Below are positions 1-8,516 of a stretch of DNA of 64,000 bases, piece by piece (the first letter of the stretch is position 1; the number at the start of each line of letters is the position of its first letter). Position numbers and translations under genes: made by a program. The notes under the pieces are model-generated. The model was not told the origin of the DNA. It saw only the letters and a program-made list of their open reading frames with translations, and did not search any database. This stretch comes from Fragilariopsis cylindrus CCMP1102. Its lineage: Eukaryota > Bacillariophyta > Bacillariophyceae > Bacillariales > Bacillariaceae. The stretch lies in NCBI GenBank assembly GCA_900095095.1, contig FMBT01000292.1, positions 124,001 to 188,000 of the forward strand, given 5' to 3'.

Positions 1-290
1 GGACAAACAGAAAAAAAAGGGGTACGAGTATAATAGTAGGAAAAAACTCAGAAGTGCAATATTGATTCCGGATCGCAGCTATTCTACACAGAATTTCAGT
101 AGAGGGAGCTGTTTCTTCTTCATAGTTATTGTAGACCATTATCGTAATCCAATTTTTTTGATTTGAAATTTTGCTCTACACGTGTGTTCATTGTGTTCTC
201 ATTCATTCTTTGATTTCATAATAAAAATAAAATGCTATTATTTTGTCTTCCTTTTTCAAGAAAAGACGGACGCTTCTATTGTGCACTTAC
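1..290 (-). other. Probable first intron of the left-edge gene
   Basis: The sequence follows the GTAAGT donor at 290 and is AT-rich with several stops in all frames on the minus strand. Near base 1 the minus strand becomes pyrimidine-rich (runs of C and T at about 1-25), as before an acceptor. An alternative acceptor at about 70 would open a short frame to the edge, so the intron end is uncertain. Confidence 0.45.
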
Positions 291-412
291 GCCATTTGCA
301 TTGCCGACGACGTAGGCGTCGACACCATATTCTTATTTACGAAAGCATTGTGAGGAGAGAAGGCAGAGGCCGAAGCCAAGAAAAGAGCAGTTGCAGCAGC
401 TGTGAATTTCAT
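291..412 (-). CDS. First exon of a plastid-addressed protein (partial, runs off left edge)
   Basis: Reading leftwards from an ATG at 412 there are 40 codons plus two bases, ending at a consensus donor GTAAGT (290-285). The peptide starts MKFTAAATALFLASASAF and continues SPHNAFVNKNMVSTP. It is a short basic start, a hydrophobic core, then an ASAF-SP junction. This is the classic diatom ASAFAP motif of bipartite plastid targeting: signal peptide to the ER, then a transit peptide with Phe at +1. A Ser/Thr-rich, acid-free stretch follows, as expected for a transit peptide. The rest of the gene lies beyond base 1. The left edge on this strand is a pyrimidine-rich tract, consistent with an acceptor just outside the window. 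The mature protein cannot be identified. Seen: ATG, signal peptide, donor. Inferred: plastid stroma location. Confidence 0.72.
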
Positions 413-1296
413 CTTGGAGTGATATTGTTTCAGAATTTATTTTGCCTTTTATGGGATTATGTATTAAAGATAGTTTATTGATGTTGAGTGTCTTTCGGAA
501 AAAGATGTTTCGAAGAAGAAAACTGCACCAGTTGGTATGTGTGGTGCTAATTCACTTTCTACGTTTTCCTTAAAATCATGCAGTTTCATCGAGCGATATA
601 TCCTTCGTTGTTTTTCTAAACCACCTATGCGATGGTGATAACAGACGTAAAACAGGACTTGATCAATTCGTGATCTATTTACTCAGTAATGATAGCAAAT
701 ACACTACCGTACTGTACAGTATAGTACAGTAGACTGCACTACTGTACACTCACTACAATGTACTGTACATACAGTACATGATCTGATGTACAATGTAGTT
801 TCTGACGACAAAAGTAAAGGATGTACAGATTGACATTGAATAATCTCAGTGCAAGATGTGGAAATTTGTGACAGAGTTTTTCTAATACAGCAGTTATACA
901 GCAGCTGTGTCTTTTACTCCTGGCACATTCACGAAAGTGAATGATGAGCTTTACCTCTATATATAGCTACCAGTAACCCAAAAAAACTAGATCTATATGC
1001 GAGTTATTCTATCTAAAGTATGCATGTAATTTATATGTGGGGTGTGTTTTTTCTGAGGTAGAAGTATTATTATCGATTGAGTATTATTATACCGTACTTT
1101 TGTATTGTTCTATTTTCTTCTTCAAGTAATCATTGGAATTATTCTGAAACTTCTACCCTTTATACAATCTACAATATCTGATTTGATAGGATTTTATTGG
1201 ATAGAGAGGCAAAAAATTACTGTACATTATACCATAGCTATGCAGGTTATATTACTAATAAATAAAAGTTATTTGTACTTCTTCATTTACACAATC
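413..1296. other. Intergenic, 884 bp, with a cluster of TACTGTAC/GTACAGTA motifs
   Basis: This spacer lies between the left-edge gene (start at 412, reading left) and the FabZ stop at 1297. I find no convincing gene. The notable content is a palindrome-rich cluster at 708-780, where the 8-mer TACTGTAC or its complement GTACAGTA occurs five times (710, 714, 724, 740, 761). AATAAATAAAA at about 1258-1268 is plausibly within a 3' processing region. Confidence 0.6.
710..777. repeat. Cluster of palindromic TACTGTACAGTA-type motifs
   Basis: Within 68 bp there are five occurrences of TACTGTAC/GTACAGTA. Two overlap to form a perfect 12-bp palindrome at 710-721. The same 8-mer recurs through the window, mostly between genes (see findings). 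Function unknown; it could be a factor-binding site or a short dispersed repeat. Confidence 0.6.
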
Positions 1297-1932
1297 TTAC
1301 TTCTTCTCTGGCTTCATTAGGATCATAGTCATTTCACCAACTTCTACACACAAATCACCATCTGTATATCCCTTGCCTTTTGATTTAATGATTCCATATT
1401 TCTTATTGAATTTAGTAACTTCCACTTCCATAACTAGCAAGTCCCCAGGTACGACGGGTTTCTTCCACTTCACATCATTTACGGATCCAAATAATCCAAT
1501 GGTTCCTTCTTCTATACCCTCAGCGGTGTTCAGAATGATTCCGGTAAGTTGTGCCAAAGCTTCTACTTGTAATACACCGGGCATTACGGGTTGACCGGGG
1601 AAATGTCCTTGGAAAAAATCTTCGTTTTTCGATACGGCCTTAATTCCGACGGCACGCTTTCCGTTTTCAATTTCAATTACCTTGTCAATTAATGCAAACG
1701 GATATCGGTGGGGAAGAATACTATCAACCTCAACGGATGTATATATGGTTGATACATCCTTCGTTAACGCCGAAAGATTCTTTGCACCAACGAATTTTTC
1801 GTCAACTTTTTCGTTGTCGTCATCTGCGTCTTTTTTTCCGCATAACGAAGAATGATGTCTTGATAGGATGGGACCCGAGGTGAATGCACCTACGCAAGAC
1901 AAGGTTGTTAAGAGGACTGCAGCTATCTTCAT
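1297..1932 (-). CDS. fabZ: 3-hydroxyacyl-[ACP] dehydratase FabZ, plastid-targeted
   Basis: Single-exon, 211 residues. FabZ dehydrates 3-hydroxyacyl-ACP to trans-2-enoyl-ACP in type II fatty acid synthesis. The hotdog domain spans about residues 68-208. ILPHRYPFALIDKV (about 72-85) and GHFPGQPVMPGVLQVEALAQ (109-128) are the family's core; His110 and Glu124 sit at the known catalytic positions. Residues 1-16 form a signal peptide and VGA-FT is a plastid-type cleavage motif, followed by an acidic linker, so the protein should act in the plastid stroma. It is divergently paired with the plastid pyruvate dehydrogenase E2 gene across 527 bp. The FabZ domain is of usual length (about 145 residues); the extra N-terminus is the targeting region and linker. 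The start is the only in-frame ATG that gives a signal peptide. Confidence 0.93.
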   Translation of the reverse strand: MKIAAVLLTTLSCVGAFTSGPILSRHHSSLCGKKDADDDNEKVDEKFVGAKNLSALTKDVSTIYTSVEVDSILPHRYPFALIDKVIEIENGKRAVGIKAVSKNEDFFQGHFPGQPVMPGVLQVEALAQLTGIILNTAEGIEEGTIGLFGSVNDVKWKKPVVPGDLLVMEVEVTKFNKKYGIIKSKGKGYTDGDLCVEVGEMTMILMKPEKK

Positions 1933-2459
1933 TATTGTTTGTGTTTATTTTCGTAGTATTAAGAAGTATGGAGTTGTTTATCACGATTGATTGTAGTCGT
2001 CGTCGTTATAATGAAACAATGTTTGATGTGATGTGTTGAAGCCTAACTTTATCTTCCGATCTTGTGAGGAGTCGATCTTTTTGCGACGTTATACGGTACG
2101 TTAATGAGAAAATCAGAGAGCGGGCGGGAATGACATTTTTTTTGTGTTATCGGAGATTACTGACGTCAGTTGCCTTTTTGAGTCAAGTTATTATGAGTCC
2201 CGAATTGTGATGTCGTCAAACTACAATAAAAAGATACAATAAACAGCGCCGATAATACTGTAGTGATGAGGTTGGGTGGCAAAGCTGCTATCGTCACATC
2301 GTCGATCAAGAAAGTGATGTATGATTTGTAATCAGTTTTCAGTCGTCTATCATACCCGAACAGTCAACTGCTATCTTTGAAGGAAACCAACAGATAATAG
2401 ACGAGATAAGAATTCATTTGTAGCTTAAAAATTTACCAAATTAAAATAATACAGATAGC
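1933..2459. promoter_or_regulatory. Bidirectional promoter region of fabZ and plastid PDC E2
   Basis: A 527-bp spacer separates two divergent start codons. It holds a perfect TGACGTCA (CRE/bZIP palindrome) at 2161-2168, followed within 20 bp by the bZIP-like GAGTCAAG. In Phaeodactylum, CRE elements bound by a bZIP factor mediate CO2/cAMP repression of plastid genes (established knowledge). Whether this site works that way is inference. No gene is visible inside. Confidence 0.5.
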
Positions 2460-4442
2460 ATGATTTATCATCGCCTCGGTCTGATTGCGGCGACAGCAAT
2501 AACCCTCGCTGGTTCGCTCTTTGAATTGCGAGATGTCGAGGCCTTCGGTGTTGTGACCAATCATTATAATAGTAATACCAATGCGCAGGTCGTTAGTAGA
2601 TCTTCGTCAACGTCGACGACAAGTCTGTTTGCTGGATCCGAGGTATTTATGCCTGCTTTATCTTCCACAATGAAAGAGGGTAAGGTCGTCTCCTGGTTAA
2701 AATCTGAGGGTGATGAAATCGAAGCCGGTGAGGCTATCATGGTTGTAGAATCCGACAAGGCCGATATGGATGTTGAGGCATTTGAGGATGGTTTTCTAGC
2801 TAAGATTCTTGTCAACGAAGGAGAAATGGCACCCGTTGGAGATTGTGTTGCGTTGATCGCTGCCAGTGCAGAGGAAATTGATGCCGTAGTTGCCGCTGCA
2901 GGTGACGGTTCAGCAGCGGTAGCAGCACCCGCTCCACCAGCCGCCGCTGAAGCTGCAACGTCCGGAGGTGTCGTTGCTGCTCCTGATTTCGAGTTTAGTC
3001 AAATCGATATGCCAGCACTTTCATCTACCATGAAGGAGGGAAAGGTCGTTTCATGGCTAAAGGCCGAAGGTGACGCTATCGAATCGGGAGAAGCCATTAT
3101 GGTCGTAGAAAGTGATAAGGCCGATATGGATGTTGAAGCCTTTGACGATGGATTCTTGGCAGCAATTCTGACAGATGAGGGTGATACCGGTCTAGTTGGT
3201 GCACCTGTCGCATTAATTGCAGCAGAAGAAAAAGATATTCCCGCTCTACAGGCTTACGCTGCATCATTGTCCGGTGGTGCTCCTCCAGCCGCAGCTGCGG
3301 CACCTGCCGCTGCTACCACCGCCGCTCCCAAGGCGTCATCGACTCCAGCTGCTGTTGCTCGTGCTCCCGGCGCTCGTGTTGTTGCCTCTCCTTTGGCCAA
3401 GAAAAATGCCGAAGCACTTGGTATTGACATCAGTACCGTTGCCGGAACGGGTCCAGACGGAAGAATCACTGCATCCGATGTTCAGAATGCTGCTTCAGGT
3501 GCCGCTCCTGCTCCTGCTGCTAAGTCCGCTGCAGTCGCTGCCCCTGCGAAACCCTCTTGGAAACCAGCAGCTGGAGTCGTTGCCGCCACTCCCATGGCCC
3601 GAGCTGCCGCCAAAAAGGCTAAGATCGATATCGCAACCATTGTAGGAACGGGAGAATTTGGACGTGTTACCGTCGATGATGTGAAAATGGCGAGTGGAGA
3701 GAAGCAGCCAGAAAAACGCAAGGCTACCTCTTCTGGAGAAGCCGCAGTTGAATTACCTGATGGCTTCGTTCCTTTTACGGGTATGCAGAAAGCAGTTGCC
3801 GGCAATATGGTTGCCACGTTGACAATTCCCTCCTTCCAAGTTAGTACAGATATTGAAATGACCAGCTTCGAGGCGATGTACAAGAAACTGAAGCCTGATG
3901 GAGTGTCAGTATCTGCCATGTTAGCCAAGGCCTGCGCTTTGGCGATTGAAAAACATCCTATTATCAACAGTGGCTATTCGGAACAAGATGGTGGTGGTAT
4001 CTTGTTCAAACAAGATATTAACATTGCCATGGCAGTTGCTATTGAGGGAGGACTTATGACTCCCACTCTTATGTACGCTAACGAAAGACCTGTGAAGGAG
4101 ATCGCCGAAAACTGGAAAGAGTTGGTTGGAAAGGCTAAGACTGGAACCCTCTCACCTGCTGAGTACACGACTGGTACCTTCACTATCTCCAACATGGGAA
4201 TGTTTGGAGTGACTCAATTCGGGTCTTTGCTCCCAGTAGGACATGGTGGTATTTTGGCAGTTGGGGCGACACAAGATGTTATTGTTCCAGACACTCAAGC
4301 GGTGCTTGGAATGAAAAAGGCCCGAAAGATGACTATCACATTGACAGCTGACCATAGACATATTTATGGATCCGATGCTGCTCTGTTCCTTAGAACATTG
4401 AAGAGCATCATGGAGAATGACGTTGACAAGATCGCAAAATAA
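2460..4442 (+). CDS. Dihydrolipoamide acetyltransferase, E2 of plastid pyruvate dehydrogenase
   Basis: 660 residues, single exon. E2 moves the acetyl group from E1-bound hydroxyethyl-TPP via lipoyl-lysine to CoA, feeding plastid fatty acid synthesis. Domains: signal peptide (1-28) ending VEA-FG; two nearly identical lipoyl domains (about 62-138 and 182-258) with ESDKADM lipoyl lysines at 100 and 220, exactly 120 residues apart; two peripheral-subunit-binding (E3/E1) motifs (about 307-343 and 375-411) ending in GTG-x-GR; Ala/Pro linkers; and the acyltransferase core (about 435-660). The active-site motif is DHRHIYG (631-637). The Tyr in place of the Asp of the usual DHRxxDG is, from memory, the plant-plastid/cyanobacterial form, so it supports plastid rather than mitochondrial origin and is not a lesion. 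Divergent neighbour: fabZ. Confidence 0.93.
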   Translation: MIYHRLGLIAATAITLAGSLFELRDVEAFGVVTNHYNSNTNAQVVSRSSSTSTTSLFAGSEVFMPALSSTMKEGKVVSWLKSEGDEIEAGEAIMVVESDKADMDVEAFEDGFLAKILVNEGEMAPVGDCVALIAASAEEIDAVVAAAGDGSAAVAAPAPPAAAEAATSGGVVAAPDFEFSQIDMPALSSTMKEGKVVSWLKAEGDAIESGEAIMVVESDKADMDVEAFDDGFLAAILTDEGDTGLVGAPVALIAAEEKDIPALQAYAASLSGGAPPAAAAAPAAATTAAPKASSTPAAVARAPGARVVASPLAKKNAEALGIDISTVAGTGPDGRITASDVQNAASGAAPAPAAKSAAVAAPAKPSWKPAAGVVAATPMARAAAKKAKIDIATIVGTGEFGRVTVDDVKMASGEKQPEKRKATSSGEAAVELPDGFVPFTGMQKAVAGNMVATLTIPSFQVSTDIEMTSFEAMYKKLKPDGVSVSAMLAKACALAIEKHPIINSGYSEQDGGGILFKQDINIAMAVAIEGGLMTPTLMYANERPVKEIAENWKELVGKAKTGTLSPAEYTTGTFTISNMGMFGVTQFGSLLPVGHGGILAVGATQDVIVPDTQAVLGMKKARKMTITLTADHRHIYGSDAALFLRTLKSIMENDVDKIAK

Positions 4443-4508
4443 CCATTCAGTAATGAAGTAAACAAACATAAATGCATTTTCCCCCTTCATCGTCATTATT
4501 TTATATAT

Positions 4509-4560
4509 CTTTAGTCTAAAGAAATCATTAGTCTAAAGAGATCATTAGTCTAAAGAAACA
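4509..4560. repeat. Three 17-bp tandem units with inner palindrome
   Basis: ATTAGTCTAAAGA-type units follow one another three times (about 4509-4526, 4527-4543, 4544-4560). The first begins CTTTAGTCTAAAG, a perfect inverted repeat around one T. They lie between the convergent ends of the E2 and PPR genes, so they may fall in either 3' UTR. Confidence 0.75.
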
Positions 4561-4603
4561 AGCAAATTTATGTTCTATCGTGTCAGTAAACTGAAAATTT
4601 ATA

Positions 4604-7600
4604 TCAGATACTACTTGTATGTTTCCAATCATTCTGAGTATTGATGTACTCGTCGACATTGACGATCCAGGTATTAGACCGGCTACTCAATGGAAGCAAA
4701 CAACGCTGGATACATGAACGCATGTCATTATCTAAGTCAATATCATTCTGTCTCATCTTCAGCAGAACATCATTGACAAGTTGCGTCCTGTCCTCTACAG
4801 AACTATGTTTAAGACCATCCAAGTACACCTCGTAGGTGCTACGATTCGGTCTGACACTGTGGACTCCTTCTCTGGCTAATTCATGCATTTCGTCGAGAAG
4901 AGCCTGTGCTCTTAAAAATGCTCGAGGATCGTCATCTTTTGTCCATGCACGGATCGCTTCGGTGTAGGAAGTGACAGTAGGTACACAGTCACCTGCTAGA
5001 TAACGTTCTTTGAGTAATGCCAGGTATTTGTCTACCTTAGCTAATTCTGTCCCCCACTCTTGTGCAAGCGTTGATATCACAAGATCGAACGTTCTAGAAT
5101 TCGGTTTTACATCCAGCTTCCCACTTTTGCTAAGATCCTGCATTTGTTTAAATATATTATCTGCTCTCCATGCTGCCATCGAACTACCTGACCGAAGCCA
5201 GGATTGAATCACGGCATTGAAAGTTTTGGTATTAGGCTTTACTATATCGTGCCCTTCGTAATATAACAAATGCATAATCTGTAGAAGTTCCTCCGCTCTA
5301 CTTGAATTTCCTCCCTGTGCTTCAATGAGGGCATTGTATATGGACGTGTTCCGCAGATTATCTGGAGCAGACTCAAATATTGTGTTTGCCATGGTCTGTG
5401 CATCTTCGCGGTCACTATTAGCGTACGCACGAATCAAAGCAGCGTAGATACGACTATCTATTGTAAACGTTTGGTCTCCTTCTAATCTTCGTTTTTGTAG
5501 ACTCTTCAGATGCATTTGAATTCTATCAGGAGCATCCGGTCTTTGAGACTTGGACCAAGCAGTAATCACAGTCATGTAGCCATCAAAATCAGGTCTAAGA
5601 TTTGTGTCTCCATCGTCATATAAAGATTGAGCCAACAACAACATATTTTCCATTCTCTCAACCGCACCCTCTTCTTGCGAATTCGACCAACAATTTAGTA
5701 CCTTATTAAACGTGTCAAAAGTTGGTGGTGAACAAGCTCCCTCGTCGTAAAGCTCTTGCTGCTTCAGCAAGATAATCTCAGCTCGTCTTCCAGAATTAAC
5801 AACACTACTGGAGACTAGATTATCTAAAACTCCATTGAAAAACCCTTCAACTGACGAATCGCTATCTGGTTGAACTTTTATATGTTCTATCATTCGGTGA
5901 AATTGAGATTCATTTGCCAATATTTGTGTGTACAGTTTTTCTACGAATTCGGTCGCGTCTCTTTCTGAAAAATTATCTTCAGCTGCTTTGATAATATCTT
6001 GAAACCAGGATATGCATGGAACGAAATCTGGATGTTCTTTGCAACATAAAAGCAAACGTTCTACATTATCTTCAGCACGTTGTAAAGCATTGAAGGGATA
6101 TGAGCTCATCGCCCAAGCTTTTGCAAGGGAAGAAAAGAGCCTGCATATAGATGGGTCGTGCTTATGTTTTCGCATGTATATGCTATCAAATTCATTTTCC
6201 ATTTTTTCTAGAAGACGAATAATCCGATTTTCCTTATCCACTGCGCAGTGATTATTATCGTGTACCCATGCTTTGATAGCATACTCAAAACCATCTATGG
6301 TGGTTTCTATCCTACGCTCCATCCGTGGTCGTTTCAAGTATCGGTTGAGTAAAATCTCTTCGACAATTTCTGAAGAAGCCCGAGAATTTTTTGAACTGTT
6401 TATGTTGTTGGTACTACTACAAATTTCCAAGGCTTTCGAATAGATTTGATTCTGTAGCATAGGATTTTTTCCACCACCATGTTGTGACATTGTTAAGTCT
6501 AACATCCGTAAGATCTTGACAGGGACATCTTTTATTGCCGCAGTAGTGGGAGTATTAGTATCATCAACTGAGTTTTCATCAAGGTGAGCATACATAGGCA
6601 ATGTACTCCAAGCGGTAACCATTGTAGGTGATACGTCCAATTTCTTCATACATTTATATATTGCATCTATTCGTTCTTCAGCTTCGTGTGTTGGTATTTC
6701 TCTAGATGTAGCAATGGTTTGAATGGTAGCATTGAAAGGAATGTCGTTGATTGGAATGTGCATCCACTGTTGTGGCAGTTTAGATCGTCGGACGTATTCC
6801 GATATCAGTAGATCCAGGACACTCTGAGCCCTTTTGATGCTTCCCTTCTTTCGCCAAGAGGAAATTACGTTAACAAATGTTGGTGCCGAAGGTATAAGTG
6901 TAGGATTTCGTCTACCTTTTTCCACCAGTTCTCTCAGAGTATTATCCGCCATTAAAGCTGCACTTGGCAAACAACTTTTAGACCAGAGTGATATATATAG
7001 GTAATATGCACTGGACGTCGGACTTAACCCTTTTGTAGATTTGAGTTGTTTCCAGAGAATTTCAGCGCGGAGTTCTGAATCTGATAACCTAGATTTTTCC
7101 CAGGCAGAAAGTACATTGGTAAAAATAGAGGCTCGAGGAGCTGTTACTCGTTCGGGATGTAATTTAGATGCATCAACCATTTCTTGCAGCCAATAGTCAG
7201 CCCGTTCTGCTGCATTAGGTAGTTTGCTCTTCGAATACATGGTAATAATAGAGTTGAAGACATTCGAGTCGGGTACCAGCAAGTTTGATAATTGTTGATT
7301 TGATTCCTCACTGCTTTTACACATAATTTTGTACTGGTCAAGGGTTGATCTCATGAGTTGGTCTACTATTGGAATCCAATGGGGGTGAAGTTCTTTTGGA
7401 ATCATTTGACTAGACCAAGTACGAAGAATACCATTTGCTAGCTCAAGATGTTCTCTTGTCCAAGAAGAAGAATTTTCTGAGTTTGCTAGAAACCCTTTGG
7501 CACTTTCCAAGAGTTTCTCTATTTCACCCGCGTTGCGCCTACTGCAAAAATTTGGTTGTTGTTTCACATGTCTAGTAGAAGTTGTCGTATTTTGATGCCG

Positions 7601-7762
7601 GTGCTGTGATTTTTCGTTTATACCCTGATCTCTTATTGTCGTCGTCGTTTTCTTCGTCGTTTTCTTCGTCGTTGACAAGTAACACGTGCGTTCCAGTCTA
7701 CATCGATGAATTGACCTGCAGCTTTTTCCATTCAACAAGCTCCTCTGAGCAAGTTTCCACAT
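4604..7762 (-). CDS. Pentatricopeptide repeat (PPR) protein, probably mitochondrial
   Basis: 1052 residues, uninterrupted. PPR proteins bind organellar RNA in a sequence-specific way for processing, stability or translation. The N-terminus is rich in Arg/Ser/Leu with no acids (MWKLAQRSLLNGKSC...), typical of a mitochondrial presequence and unlike the signal peptides of plastid proteins here. From about residue 160 to 1000 there are degenerate 35-38 residue helical pairs of the form 'P-x-x-x-(T/S)(Y/F)-N-x-(V/I)-I-x-(A/S)W-(S/A)(K/R)S', for example around 166-190, 680-700, 870-890 and 905-930. The spacing and 'AWSKS' ends match diatom PPR proteins. No DYW, E or SMR domain is visible at the C-terminus. 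The RNA target cannot be deduced. Confidence 0.88.
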   Translation of the reverse strand: MWKLAQRSLLNGKSCRSIHRCRLERTCYLSTTKKTTKKTTTTIRDQGINEKSQHRHQNTTTSTRHVKQQPNFCSRRNAGEIEKLLESAKGFLANSENSSSWTREHLELANGILRTWSSQMIPKELHPHWIPIVDQLMRSTLDQYKIMCKSSEESNQQLSNLLVPDSNVFNSIITMYSKSKLPNAAERADYWLQEMVDASKLHPERVTAPRASIFTNVLSAWEKSRLSDSELRAEILWKQLKSTKGLSPTSSAYYLYISLWSKSCLPSAALMADNTLRELVEKGRRNPTLIPSAPTFVNVISSWRKKGSIKRAQSVLDLLISEYVRRSKLPQQWMHIPINDIPFNATIQTIATSREIPTHEAEERIDAIYKCMKKLDVSPTMVTAWSTLPMYAHLDENSVDDTNTPTTAAIKDVPVKILRMLDLTMSQHGGGKNPMLQNQIYSKALEICSSTNNINSSKNSRASSEIVEEILLNRYLKRPRMERRIETTIDGFEYAIKAWVHDNNHCAVDKENRIIRLLEKMENEFDSIYMRKHKHDPSICRLFSSLAKAWAMSSYPFNALQRAEDNVERLLLCCKEHPDFVPCISWFQDIIKAAEDNFSERDATEFVEKLYTQILANESQFHRMIEHIKVQPDSDSSVEGFFNGVLDNLVSSSVVNSGRRAEIILLKQQELYDEGACSPPTFDTFNKVLNCWSNSQEEGAVERMENMLLLAQSLYDDGDTNLRPDFDGYMTVITAWSKSQRPDAPDRIQMHLKSLQKRRLEGDQTFTIDSRIYAALIRAYANSDREDAQTMANTIFESAPDNLRNTSIYNALIEAQGGNSSRAEELLQIMHLLYYEGHDIVKPNTKTFNAVIQSWLRSGSSMAAWRADNIFKQMQDLSKSGKLDVKPNSRTFDLVISTLAQEWGTELAKVDKYLALLKERYLAGDCVPTVTSYTEAIRAWTKDDDPRAFLRAQALLDEMHELAREGVHSVRPNRSTYEVYLDGLKHSSVEDRTQLVNDVLLKMRQNDIDLDNDMRSCIQRCLLPLSSRSNTWIVNVDEYINTQNDWKHTSSI

Positions 7763-8516
7763 GATCGATGTTTGAACGTCGTATCTTCACAAATGATCTT
7801 TTCTACTACTTTAATGGTGGGAAGTGTATTTCAATTTCTGTATTGATTTGTGATTGATAATTGATGGAAACGGAAGCATTAGAAACGAGCAACACAAACA
7901 AAAGGGGAAAGCGTATTTTTTTTGGTTTTGGGGGGAGGGGAGTGATCAAGTATTCCCCCTAAACTAAAGTTCGAAAGTACAGTACAGTATGTCAAAATGA
8001 TGCTAGTACTGTACTGATTACCGCAGGGCTGGTAAAGAACTAGTAGCATAAAAATGGTAAAAACAGTCCTACAACATATCAGCCAAGCTACAGTATAGGA
8101 GCCACCAAAACAGAAAGTATACACACACTATTGAATACTTCTAAAAACTCAATCGATGGATTTTTTGTTTGTGAGGCGTGAAGTTGGAATCATGGTTAAA
8201 TACAGAGCATTCATAGTAATACAAATATAACTGATTTACCCAGATTTTTTTTTTAAAACATAATAATAAAGACGGTTTGCTTTGTCAACTATTTTTACGG
8301 TGTGAAAAGATTTTTGTTAGTACCATTTGATCGAAGTTATAAGATTGTTTTAGTTCTATAGCAATCTGAATGACTCAGCTGATAGTGACAGCAAATTTAA
8401 AGTAGCCTAATAGAGAGTGAAACACACACAAGACTTTTATGGAAGCATACGTTGACCATTAATTGATAAATACATTGGTTTTATTTATAAATACGATTCT
8501 ATTTACTAACATATCT
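7763..8516. other. Intergenic, 754 bp
   Basis: Upstream of the PPR gene and downstream of the Got1-like gene. No supported gene. It contains a G-run/C-run stem (G-rich at 7930-7942, CCCCC at 7956-7960) and three copies of TACTGTAC/GTACAGTA (7977, 7982, 8007). The rest is AT-rich. Confidence 0.6.

Noticed and set aside
182-481. 99-residue open frame on the plus strand
   Set aside because: It is antisense to the signal-peptide exon at 291-412 and has low-complexity Arg/His runs; the minus-strand exon explains the region better.
3217-3645. 142-residue Leu/Pro/Arg frame inside the E2 gene
   Set aside because: Frame-shifted shadow of the Ala/Pro linkers of E2.
4353-4374. Plastid E2 as a dead enzyme because the usual active-site Asp is Tyr
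   Set aside because: DHRxxYG is, as I recall, the normal form in plant plastid and cyanobacterial E2, so it is a lineage mark.
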